Shown here piece by piece: positions 44,761 to 54,211 of a stretch of DNA of 64,000 nucleotides. The position numbers and the translations under genes are program-made. The notes under the pieces were generated by a model, which worked only from the letters and a program-made list of their open reading frames with translations, ran no database searches and was not told the DNA's origin. Positions within the stretch are counted from its first letter, which is position 1. Every line of letters starts with the position of its first letter. The stretch comes from Uloborus plumipes (lineage: Eukaryota; Arthropoda; Arachnida; Araneae; Uloboridae), in NCBI GenBank assembly GCA_038373865.1, contig JAXGGA010003026.1, positions 46,183-110,182 of the forward strand, in the 5' to 3' direction.

Positions 44761-45106
44761 CGCCTTCTTTTATTCTCTACCAAACAACATAGTGGGGGAA
44801 CGAATGAGAAATTCTTCGCAGGCAGTGTGAGTCAAGGATTCCATTGTAATTTATTATCTGTCCCCCGCGTCACTCCTTAAGAGAAGTCACGAACTTTCAT
44901 TTTGAGTCATAAATTTAATCTACGGAATTCACGCAACTCGAATTTATGATAAATGAGTGTACAGTTTCTATATCTACTGTTGGATTCTAACAACATATGT
45001 TATGAATTTAACCGAATTTAATATACAAAAGTTTGAAATTCACTCCCGGAAATTATGCACCAAGTTTACTGTACATATATTTTGCAGTTTGGAAGACTTA
45101 TTGTAA
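44178..45106 (+). repeat. 929-bp direct duplication, copy 1
   Basis: Starts TTTTCTTCAAGCAGCAATTTTTG and ends CAGTTTGGAAGACTTATTGTAA. Nearly identical by eye to 47182-48110, with only scattered single-base differences and short homopolymer length changes. It includes the minisatellite, the MITE 44266-44497 and unrelated 3' sequence, so it copies genomic DNA rather than one element. Confidence 0.92.
44266..44497. mobile_element. Palindromic MITE, copy 1
   Basis: 232 bp. Ends TACCGTAAAGTCGGGTTACTTGGACCC and GGGTCCAAGTAACCCGACTTTACGGTA are near-perfect inverted repeats; inner GAGCCCACAGTAAAATGATAAAATCT pairs with AGATTTTATCATTTTACTGTAATGGGCTC. Inserted in one unit of the minisatellite. No coding capacity. 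Confidence 0.88.
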
Positions 45107-45333
45107 CCTTATAATTTTTTAAATAAAATTATTTTTCATAAAAAAATGACTTAACTTGTTCTGATTTCAAACGACATTTGAACAATATAGGCTAAGTTAG
45201 CACCATTTCATATTTCTACCATTTTCGACTACAAAACAAAACTAAATATTTTTTGAGAGGAGAAATTTTTGATTTGTCGAATGAAATTCCAATTTTACCG
45301 AATGGTACAACAAGAACATGCACATATATCATA

Positions 45334-46550
45334 CACTGAAGTGACAAAAGTCATGGGATAGCAATATGCAAATTTTCAGATGGCAGTAGCATCGCATAGA
45401 ACAGGTATAAATGCGCAGTGCTTTTACAGAGCTTTCATTTCTGTTCAAGTTATTCATGTGAAGAGGTTTTAACGTGATGATGACCGCACGACGTGAATTA
45501 ACAGACTTTGAACGCGGAATGTTAGTTGGAGCTAGACGCATGGGTCATGCCATTTCGGAAATCGTTAGAGAATTCAACATTCCCAGATCCACTGTGTCAA
45601 GAGTGTGCCGAGAGTATGAAATTTCAGGCATAACATCCCACCATGGACAGCGCAGTGGTCGACCGCCTGCACTTAAAGATCGAGACCGGCGACGTCTGCA
45701 AAGAGTCGTAAATTCTAACAGACAAGCAACACTGCGTCAAATCACCGTAGAAATCAATGTGGGACGTACAATGGACGTGTCTGCTAGAACTGTGCGGAGA
45801 AATTTGGATTTCTTGGGCTATTCCAGCAGAAGACCGACTCGAGTGCCTTTACTGACAGAACGACATCGCTTGCAGCGACTCTCGTGGGCACGTGAGCATA
45901 TCGGTTGGTCCCTAGATGAATGGAAAACCGTGGCCTGGTCCGATGAGTCACGATTTCAGCTGGTAAGAGCCGATGGTAGGGTTCGAGTGTGGCGCAGACC
46001 CCACGAAGCCATGGACCCAAACTGTCAGCAAGGCATGTTCAAGCTGGTGGTGGCTCCGTAATGGTGTGGGCTGTTTTTTCATGGCATGGACTTGGTCCTC
46101 TAGTGCGACTGGACCGAACATTGACTGGAAATGCTTATGTGCAGCTACTTGGAGATCACTTGCAGCCATTCATGGACTTCATGTACCCAAACAACGATGG
46201 GATTTTTATGGATGACAATGCGCCATGTCACCGGGCCACAACTGTTCGTAATTGGTTTGAAGAAAATTCTGGACAATTCCAACGAATGATTTGGCCACCT
46301 AGATCGCCCGACATGAATCCCATTGAGCATTTATGGGACACCATCGAGAGGTCTGTTCGTGCCCAAAATCCTGCCCCATCAACGCTTTCACAATTATGGA
46401 CGTCTATCGAGACAGCATGGCTCAATATTCCTGCAGAAGACTTCCAACGACTTGTTGAGTCCATGCCACGCCGAGTTGTTGCACTTCGCCGGGCAAAAGG
46501 AGGGCCGACACGATATTAAGAGGTATCCCATGACTTTTGTCACTTCAGTG
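45334..46550 (+). mobile_element. Tc1/mariner element, DD36E type, complete ends
   Basis: 1,217 bp between TA dinucleotides (45332-45333, 46551-46552). The 27-bp terminal inverted repeats start CACTGAAGTGACAAAAGTCATGGGATA and are perfect. One transposase gene fills the interior. The 36-residue spacing between the second aspartate and the glutamate (DD36E) sets it apart from DD34E Tc1 and resembles the published Incomer (IC) group; that assignment is inferred from spacing and length only. Confidence 0.92.
45477..46519 (+). pseudogene. Tc1/mariner transposase, one frameshift
   Basis: The enzyme cuts and rejoins transposon ends at TA sites. The N-terminal helix-turn-helix region (LTDFERGMLVGARRMG, then IPRSTVSRV) is followed by a basic linker RSGRPPAL and a second DNA-binding helix region. 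Catalytic residues: D in WSDESRF (about 45939), D in DDNAPCH (about 46215) and E in NPIEHLWD (about 46325), 36 residues after the second D. A one-base deletion near 46034 shifts the frame between CQQG and VQAGGGSVMVW. Otherwise the gene is open to its normal stop at 46519. The single lesion suggests recent inactivation. ATG 45477 is followed by a second ATG at 45480; either could start. Confidence 0.92.
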
Positions 46551-46552
46551 TA

Positions 46553-47181
46553 TATACAAACATACACAACGTCTATTCAGAAAGAACATTAGGCATCGTT
46601 ACAAAAATGATGAAAATAAAAAAAATCTTAGTGTTGCAATCACTTCTTGAACTTTACCGTAGAGTCATCAAAATTTGCTGAGAAAGAAACTTTTTAGAAA
46701 GTCACAGTGACCACCTATGGCCTTTCATCACTCCGACCCTGTTAGTGAAGGCTAATTGCCGCTTTCTGCCAGAAAGGTTACAGTATTAGCTTCCCACTTT
46801 TTATTTTAAAAAATAAGTTTGCAATACTGATTATACAGTACTATTACTACTTCGAACACATACAGAACACTGATTATACCCACTGCTTCGAACCTGATTT
46901 TTTTAATTTACTTTTTAGTGCTGATGCGAAGCTGCTCAAATCTCCACCTCCTACAGATTCTACGCAACATAAAACATTTCAGAAGTTTTTTGATGCTATA
47001 TAAAATAAAAATACGATATTTTTAAATGTATAGACATTTTAATCTCTGATTCAAAGATGCTCTTTTTTTTTTCTTTTAGAAATAATTAGTTTTTAGTCTC
47101 AGACGTTACATGGAAGGAGGTTATAAAATTGAAGTGTGTGTGAATCCGTCGGTAGCACTCCAGTGACTAAAAGAATGGACA
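46553..47181. other. Spacer between Tc1 element and second duplication copy
   Basis: AT-rich; no feature recognised. Confidence 0.4.
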
Positions 47182-48110
47182 TTTTCTTCAAGCAGCAATT
47201 TTTGAAACATACTTTTTTTTTCTCTTGTTGTAAAAGTGATGAATTAAAGAATGTTTAAATACAATAACGTACCGTAAAGTCGGGTTACTTGGACCCACAA
47301 GGAGGTTACTTGAGCCCACAGTAAAATGATAAAATCTGGGTTTGGTACTAGCATTAGAGACTGCAGAGTGCTTCTACCTAGAGGAGAAACGAGGAACTAC
47401 GTGCAAGTCTTCAACTAATAAGTACCAAACCTAGATTTTATCATTTTACTGTAATGGGCTCAAGTAACCCCTTAGGGTCCAAGTAACCCGACTTTACGGT
47501 AATATTAAGTTTCTGAAGATTATCTTTAAGTAGCAATCCTTAAAACAGTTTTTTTTTTTAAGTTGATGAGGTAAAAAATGATGAAGTAGAGTAACGTAAA
47601 ATTAACCGTTTCTGAAGATTTTCTTTTAGTAAAAATCATTGACATGCATTTTTTTTTTCTTTTTCTAAAGGTGATGAGTAAAAGAATGCTTGAATACATA
47701 ACGTAAATTTAATAGTTTCCGAATATTTTCTTTGAGCAGCAATCCTTGAAACAGATCTTTTTTCCCGCTTCTTTTATTCTCTATCAAACAACATAGTGGG
47801 GGAACGAATGAGAAATTCTTCGCAGACAGTGTAAGTAAAGGATTCCATTGTAATTTATTATCTGTCCCCCGCGTCACTCCTTAAGAGAAGTCACGAACTT
47901 TCATTTTGAGTCATAAATTTAATCTACGGAATTCACGCAACTCGATTTTATGATAAATGAGTGTACAGTTTCTATATCTACTGTTGGATTCCAACAACAT
48001 ATGTTATGAATTTAACCGAATTTAATATACAAAAGTTTGAAATTCAGTCCCCGAAATTATGCACCAAGTTTACTGTACATATATTTTGCAGTTTGGAAGA
48101 CTTATTGTAA
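47182..48110 (+). repeat. 929-bp direct duplication, copy 2
   Basis: Partner of 44178-45106, in the same orientation, 3,004 bp downstream. Flanks on either side differ from those of copy 1. Confidence 0.92.
47270..47501. mobile_element. Palindromic MITE, copy 2 (co-duplicated)
   Basis: Same 232-bp element and same insertion point as 44266-44497, so it was already present before the duplication. Confidence 0.88.
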
Positions 48111-49659
48111 TTCCATCTCCAACGTGCATCCGTTTGCTTTTGAGAAATAATTTTCGTCAATAAATCATAGTTTGACATAATTTCAGCATAAGGAATTTCA
48201 AATGGGGACATATTTATTTACGATTCATAGAATACTAAAGCGCTCGAATTTCTTTCTGCTTGCATATTTTAAGAAATTTCACCTACTTAACTTTAGAATT
48301 TTTATAAAATTATTAAATATATTAAGATATTTAGCAATAAGAACCTAAAATTGTGGGTATTTTTATTACATTTTGCATCAATTTTATTTTCTATATTTGT
48401 ACATTCTATTGTTTAAAGTTTGATTTGTGCGATTTTTTTAAATTCTCTTGTGTATACCTGAGGTGACTATATCCCCCCCCCCCCCAAAATTGCACTATTT
48501 ATAGTTTTAGGCACTCTTAAAAAATGCATATGCTTTTAAAAATGTCGTTTCTGTCGCAAATTCCAGCTCGTGATTCATTAAAGAAAAAAAAAAAACATAT
48601 AAAAAGAAAAAAACTGAGGTAGTTTTATATTTTTAATGCAAAAGTTTGCTTCCGTACATTTGATACAGATTTGAATTAAGACTGAAATTTTTGGAAAGAT
48701 TTCGTGCAATGTACTTTGTTAGCGTAAATTGTAGAAGAATGTAAATCTAAATATGAAATTAAAGCACAAAAACTTCAGTTTACATAAATTAAATTAGCTA
48801 TATCAGACAGACAATTGGAAATAGAGAACGCACGCTGGAAGCCCCAATTAAGATATTTCAAATAACTTTCGAAGTAAAAGTCTCACAGAAGTACACGATT
48901 TAGATATTTTAATTACAAGTATGCACACATTAACAATTCCAGTAGCGGATAAATGTGAGAACTTAAATAAATCTTTTTCATAGTTTTAGAACGTCCAATT
49001 GTGATTTAAAATGTTCTTCAACATTTAAAGCTTGAAATCCTAATTAAATTTTGGCCAACAGTTAAACAATATTTTGTGTTACAATAGCAATGATGACTTA
49101 AGCTGTTATGAAACAGTAAAGAATTTTATTCTTGCAAGCAATTTATATCTTGTTCACATGCTCTCTATTGAAATGGGTTGTATTAATGTTTTTAAAACGC
49201 TATGTAATGTAATTGTTCCCGATACGTTCATTTTAACTTTGGGTAAGTCAGCTTGAGTAAACGTTAGCTGATACGAGCATTACCAAGGTAAAAAATGGTG
49301 AAGTCAAAAGAAATAGCTAAAAGAATGCGACACATATATCGTAATTAGAAAAAAAAATCAACTAATGAAACGGCAAGGCAGCAGAACTACGTAGAAAGCA
49401 ATGAATACGAGTATTATTTGAATTTTGCTAAAGATGCAACATACGTACGTAAACCACTATTTTGAAAACAACACTAATAAAGATAAACAATTTCATGTCG
49501 TATCATTTCGGTTCTGAACAACAATATGTGGGTAATGGCTCGGAACGGTATTTTCAATCAGAAGACAAAAAAATACACAATTAATTAGGGAGTTTTTCAT
49601 AAACCGAATGAAATTTTTTTCCCAAAGGGTAAATTAGTTCAAAGAGGAGAAAGTAGCCG
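48111..49659. other. AT-rich interval, no gene recognised
   Basis: Contains a 13-C run at 48473-48485. Short frames have no motif. Confidence 0.4.
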
Positions 49660-50048
49660 ATATCGCACCCTTGCTACAAAAGTGCTGCAACTCAAAAAAC
49701 TACGTTTTAAAGGAATTGCAAAAAACTGTTCCCGGGCTGACTAGGTACAATTTAGTATTTTTGAATTCGACAATATGCAGACCGATACATCTCGAACTAT
49801 GATCGTTAGTTACGCACGTTACTCTACGACGGCTGGACGACTACTCAAGATGTGGCATTTCAGTGGAAGGGATCCTATGCATCTTGATAACAACAAAACG
49901 CCATAACTGCCCTTTGGCGGCTGATTTTTCAATGCAACTTCTGGCTCTTTTGAAGATTGGTAGAGACGTGTAAACTACGTCTAATGACGGTCATAACTCA
50001 AAAATTACAATTTTTGAGTAGTGGCACTTTTGTAGCAAGGGTGCGATA
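49660..50048. mobile_element. MITE with TATCGCACCCTTGCTACAAAAGTGC ends
   Basis: About 25-bp inverted ends (left TATCGCACCCTTGCTACAAA, right TTTGTAGCAAGGGTGCGATA) followed by imperfect inner pairs (CAACTCAAAAAACTACG / CATAACTCAAAAATTAC are direct-like). 389 bp, no coding capacity. Confidence 0.75.
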
Positions 50049-50289
50049 TGTTAAAAATCATTGTATCATCTCGCAACGGAAAAGCTATGGAATACATTTG
50101 TGCTGTTTGTTGATAATTAGAACTGTGGTGCTAAGCTTGAATAAAATGTTGAAAAAAGAGAGGAAAGAAGCAAAAAAAATGAGATAGACAGGCGGCGAGT
50201 CGAAGTACGATTTGACCCGCAGAAAAAACAAGCTTTTTATTTTGAAAGAAAAGAATCGGATTCGAATTCTTCTTTCTCTATTGGTAATA

Positions 50290-50465
50290 CAGTCGACGCT
50301 CGATATAACGACCGTCTTTGTCTTACGGAAAACGGTCTTTCTAACGAGTGGTCGCTATAAGAGGTAGAACATAGAGTATATTGGGATACAGTTGGGGGTT
50401 TTCTCACCGGTCGTTATATTAGGATGGTCTTTATAACGTGTGGTCTTTATAACCAGCGTCGACTG
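50290..50465. mobile_element. Short pogo/Tigger-like MITE
   Basis: 176 bp between TA dinucleotides (50288-50289, 50466-50467). Ends CAGTCGACGCTCGATATAACGACC and GGTCTTTATAACCAGCGTCGACTG are near-perfect inverted repeats. CAGTCGACNCTCGATTA-type ends with TA targets are characteristic of Tigger/pogo elements. Internal GGTCGTTATA/TATAACG motifs repeat. Confidence 0.8.
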
Positions 50466-50467
50466 TA

Positions 50468-51561
50468 CCTAGAACGAAAAGTACAGAAATGATCTCTTTT
50501 CAGACGCTGTGTTTAGGAATGTGGAAAACAAGTTGCTTGAGAATTATTATGGTGAAAAAATTAGTTTTTCTATAAAACGGAAATTTAGAAATTTATCACT
50601 ACAAAATGTAAAAAAATACAGGGGTGCCAACTAGGGAGGGGGGGGGGGTCATAATAAGAACAATGACATTGAATTTTTCATGGTGTGTTTTTAGGAATAC
50701 TTTCCTCGCAACTTTTGCTGATTTACTAACTTTGTGACAGATTATTTGGCTGGTGCATTACATGGGGTACGAAAAAATTAGTAACAATGTTGAAATTCGC
50801 ATGAATTGGTATTAAAATACAACAAATCCGCCCAACAACTTTCGGTTGCAGCGTTCTGACTGTCAAATTCTTCCATTTCATAAAACATGGCATTTCAGCT
50901 TCCATATATCTGTGTTTGGACAACGGGACGGGTTATTTTCAACTGGGACTGTCCCGTTTAAAATGATATGTATGATCATTGTAGGAATTATAAATCAATT
51001 GAAATTGAGAGAATACCGGCAATTCCAAATGATCTGAACTTTTAACTGATAATGTTGCAGTTATGAGTGTGACAGTCGTGTGCGTTGAAAATATAAATAG
51101 TTTTAGAACTTTGTTAAAAGAAAAGAAATATAATGATGCAATGACACCAATATCGCAAAGGGGCGTGTAGAAATATTATGAAACTGCGAGAAAATCACAG
51201 ACGTTATAATAAGTACGATAAAGCTCGAACATTTCACATGATCCTTAAAATTTTGCTATGAACAGAGTTTATTTAAAACTTACATCAATGGTACAAGTTA
51301 CAAAAATTTAAAAGTATAAAAATAGTAAATTTTATATTTATTTTAAATCAGTGTACATAATATTAAGAAATATTTTACTTTGGCTTAACTATCTGCGTGC
51401 GACATAAATTCTTAATTTCATGCTTTATCATGAAAGTAATCAATTATTTGCATATACAGAAATCTTTTTTTGAAATCTTATTATTCTTTGGTCATTGATA
51501 AAAAACAGCTAGAACAAAATATTTTCTAGTAAAATAAACACTTAATATACAAAATACTTAC
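50468..51561. other. AT-rich interval, no gene recognised
   Basis: A G-run (about 50635-50647) and overlapping short frames at 50726-51037 with no recognisable domain. Confidence 0.4.
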
Positions 51562-51734
51562 CGTGTACAGAGCTTTCGTAGCTTTGACGTAAAAGCTTTG
51601 CTTCGAATATTGGTGGAATGAATGATATTTCATCTCTATGCTATGTGCACCTTTTGTTGTATTGTCTCCAATGCTTATAACGAAGTCCAATCTCTCAATG
51701 CAATGGCACCCCATATCTTCGTAGTAATTATTAA
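51562..51734 (-). CDS. Candidate coding exon, product unknown
   Basis: The acceptor is TTGTTGTCGTGTCATAG; the donor is ACACG|GTAAGT (consensus). 173 bp, open in one frame for 57 codons, phase 1 in and phase 0 out. The peptide is rich in aromatic and polar residues: NNYYEDMGCHCIERLDFVIS, then IGDNTTKGAHSIEMKYHSFH and FYVKATKALYT. The CHC pair and alternating hydrophobics suggest an extracellular beta-rich domain; I recognise no family. Phase-compatible with the upstream block ending at 54079. The IR ORF lies between them on the same strand, so if they are spliced together the IR would sit in an intron. Confidence 0.4.
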
Positions 51735-51806
51735 CTATGACACGACAACAACAACTTATAGTATATGAATTGCATTTTTATTTAATTCTTGAGGAGTCGT
51801 TTTTAC

Positions 51807-52558
51807 TTCCTTTTACGTAGCAAAGGAAGTATTGTGATCGTGAAAAAAAAATCACTCAAATTTGAGTCTAAATTTTGATTTTGCTCACCCCAGAATAAAT
51901 GTTAAGTAGTTTTTTCGACCTGCACGTGCATATGTACCTACCAACATATAAGTAGCCGAAAAATCCTTTTCAACAACCCCCGAGTTAATTACGACGAGTT
52001 TTCTCGTGACGTCTGTGTATACGTATGTGCGTATGTATGTATGTGGGTCGCATAACTCAAAAACTATATGCCATAGAAGCTTCTAGCTTGGTATGTAGAC
52101 TCTGAGGATTGTCTAGTTGTGCACCTTCCCTTGTGGTTGCATTCGAATGTTCCCAAGGGGGTGTTTTACCCCTTTTTTGGGGTAAATCAGTGTTAATTTC
52201 AATGCAGACTCAAGTAATATGAATTGGCGCGACCATTTGGCGATATGTCACCAAGCTTTTGGTCGCCAAGTGTTTGACGCCAACTTGGCGACATATCACC
52301 AAGTTGGCGACCAATTTGGCAAAAAAATTATTTTTTGAATTTGGGTTCAACTTGGCGCTATTGGCGATATTTTGCGAAAAATTCACTGAATGATATTAAA
52401 ATCAGCAATATTTAGAAAATTAACCATTTTAAAATATTTTTTGCATTGTTTCGTGGCAGATTAGGGGAGTAAATATTTGAATTGTTACCTTGCTCACTCC
52501 AAGCACTTTTTTTAACACTTAAGGCAACTACTAAGAAATTTACACGTAAAAGGAAGTA
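51807..52558. mobile_element. Repetitive element with ACTTCCTTTTACGT ends and TTGGCGA cluster
   Basis: ACTTCCTTTTACGT at about 51808 pairs with ACGTAAAAGGAAGT at about 52544. The centre (52235-52375) repeats TTGGCG[AC] and its complement about ten times. A GTATGTAT microsatellite is at 52021-52043. No coding capacity. Confidence 0.5.
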
Positions 52559-52735
52559 GTGTGGGGTCCATACCAGATTTTTTCTTAATATCTGACTTGG
52601 GTTTTTCACGAAGGAAGAACGTATTCACAGAAAAAGAAGAAACATCGTAGACGGACACTTTCTAATACATGTTGAAGCCTTCAATTTATCTTGCATTAAA
52701 TGTGTTACCAATTATTTTTCTTTATTTTTTAAACA

Positions 52736-53950
52736 CTATGATGGTCTGTACATTGAAAATAGATTATACTTAACAATTTCAGCGACTAAAACTGTGAGCG
52801 ACAACATGTATCCACAACCTAAAAATATCAATACTTCTTTAAAATCATCAAATGACAAGCTGTCAGTATCAATAGTTTCTTCTAAGTCTAAAATTAAATT
52901 GCGCATATTATAATCATTCGCCGACTTTTGATAGAAGCCGCCTGCTCTAATTATTGATAAAACTTTATCTAGTTGTTTTCTACAGGAAAAATTCTTTGTC
53001 ATAGCCACACCTATCGGAGATATCAAAAAGGAATCTTCAGAAATCAATATTCTGTCCTGATGGAATTTATCAGTTAATATTGCTGGAGTGATCACAGCTG
53101 TTTTGGGTTCGAATATTTTACTTCTAACTCCTTCAGTTGTAGGTGGAACAGTCCAGTTATTTTGTTGAATTGCTTTGCCAATAGAACGTATTGAACTGTC
53201 ACTACTTGTGCGTAAAATATCAATCATGATTGTTCCAGAAAGAGCATAACATTTGTAAGATTCTCTTTCCATAGCTTTATATAGATCAGAGATGTGCCGG
53301 ATAACTTTTTCGCGAAGAGGTATTGCCAACAAAGTCAGTAATACAGCCGAGTAACTTAGTGACAAGATTATACTTGTTTGGAGGAAAAATACTTGCAAAA
53401 TACGATCACTAATCTTCCTGATCTTCAATGGTTTGAGTCCAAGAGGATTTCTTCGTAAAGTATCGAAGATAATTTTGTTGGTTGATTTATTATTTTTAAA
53501 AAACATCCGAACAATGATTATGACTACAAAAACTACTGCGATAATGCACAACCATAAATTTCCAGAAAATGGCTGTAAGACAGATATGCTTCTAGTACCT
53601 CGCTCATGAGCTTTGGTGGCAAAGAAATGTCTCTCCATATCGTAAGGATAACTGCTATCTATGACCGTAGTTCTCATTTCACTAATTTCAATCCTGGAAA
53701 TGGCAACATCGGCTTCATTTTTTTGCAACATGCTCACCATTCCCGTCCAGCTTCCATTCTCGAGTAATCTACCCCATTCACCATCCACACTTACCATCAG
53801 TTGATATTTTGGAGCAAAGAATTCTAGTAGAATGTTTAAGAATTGTGCTTCGTACCCGTCTATGACTTGAACGTTTTTGGCAGTTCTGTTTATCTCAAAC
53901 ACATTACTCAAGGGGTTTATTACAATTCTCAGATATTTATCGCATATCAT
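52736..53950 (-). CDS. Ionotropic receptor (IR), ligand-gated ion channel
   Basis: 404 codons, uninterrupted. Ionotropic receptors are variant ionotropic glutamate receptors of arthropods that form cation channels in the plasma membrane, many in chemosensory cells. Layout: S1 ligand-binding half (about 5-125) with WTGMVSMLQKNEADVAISRI and RTTVIDSSYPY; TM1 (132-149); pore loop region; TM3 (187-210) with SYSAVLLTLLAIPL, the equivalent of the SYTANLAAFL gate motif; S2 half (about 215-365) ending SFLISPIGVAMTKNF and RAGGFYQK; TM4 (372-393); short tail. There is no long amino-terminal domain, as expected for IRs. A weak acceptor (TTTTAAAG) lies ~20 bp before the ATG, so an upstream exon may supply a signal peptide. 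The divergent gate and missing canonical glutamate residues argue against a synaptic receptor; the ligand is unknown. Confidence 0.88.
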   Translation of the reverse strand: MICDKYLRIVINPLSNVFEINRTAKNVQVIDGYEAQFLNILLEFFAPKYQLMVSVDGEWGRLLENGSWTGMVSMLQKNEADVAISRIEISEMRTTVIDSSYPYDMERHFFATKAHERGTRSISVLQPFSGNLWLCIIAVVFVVIIIVRMFFKNNKSTNKIIFDTLRRNPLGLKPLKIRKISDRILQVFFLQTSIILSLSYSAVLLTLLAIPLREKVIRHISDLYKAMERESYKCYALSGTIMIDILRTSSDSSIRSIGKAIQQNNWTVPPTTEGVRSKIFEPKTAVITPAILTDKFHQDRILISEDSFLISPIGVAMTKNFSCRKQLDKVLSIIRAGGFYQKSANDYNMRNLILDLEETIDTDSLSFDDFKEVLIFLGCGYMLSLTVLVAEIVKYNLFSMYRPS

Positions 53951-54073
53951 TGTATTGCCAGGTGTTCTTTAAAATGCTAAATTGACTGGATTCATTTTAA
54001 ATCTTTCATTTCGATTTTTCGTTTTATCTGAAGAGAAAAGAGGACTTTTGGTTTGGAAACGAAATTTATTTAC

Positions 54074-54210
54074 CTTACTCAGTGAGATATTGTAGTACTT
54101 TCCTGGCTCCCTGTCACCAAATATTTCAAATGAAACAATACTGATGTATCTCCATCCTTGTGACGAGTTTTTCCAATGTAGCTCAATTGCCTTTCGTTGG
54201 TGAATTCTCA
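54074..54210 (-). CDS. Candidate coding exon, product unknown
   Basis: The minus-strand frame RIHQRKAIELHWKN, then WRYISIVSFEIFGD and REPGKYYNISL, ends at two overlapping donors: CTGA|GTAAGG (54079) or TAAG|GTAAAT (54074). No ATG; the left side may be an acceptor near TTTTGAG. The YISIVSFEIFG pattern resembles strands of galactose-binding-like folds, but I cannot assign a family. Using the first donor, the phase fits the exon at 51734. Confidence 0.28.
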
Positions 54211-54211
54211 A

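Noticed and set aside
45106..47181. The 929-bp direct repeats as LTRs of a retroelement enclosing the Tc1 element
   Set aside because: No TG...CA ends, primer site, polypurine tract or retroelement coding lies between them, and they contain an inserted MITE and minisatellite; they are a genomic duplication.
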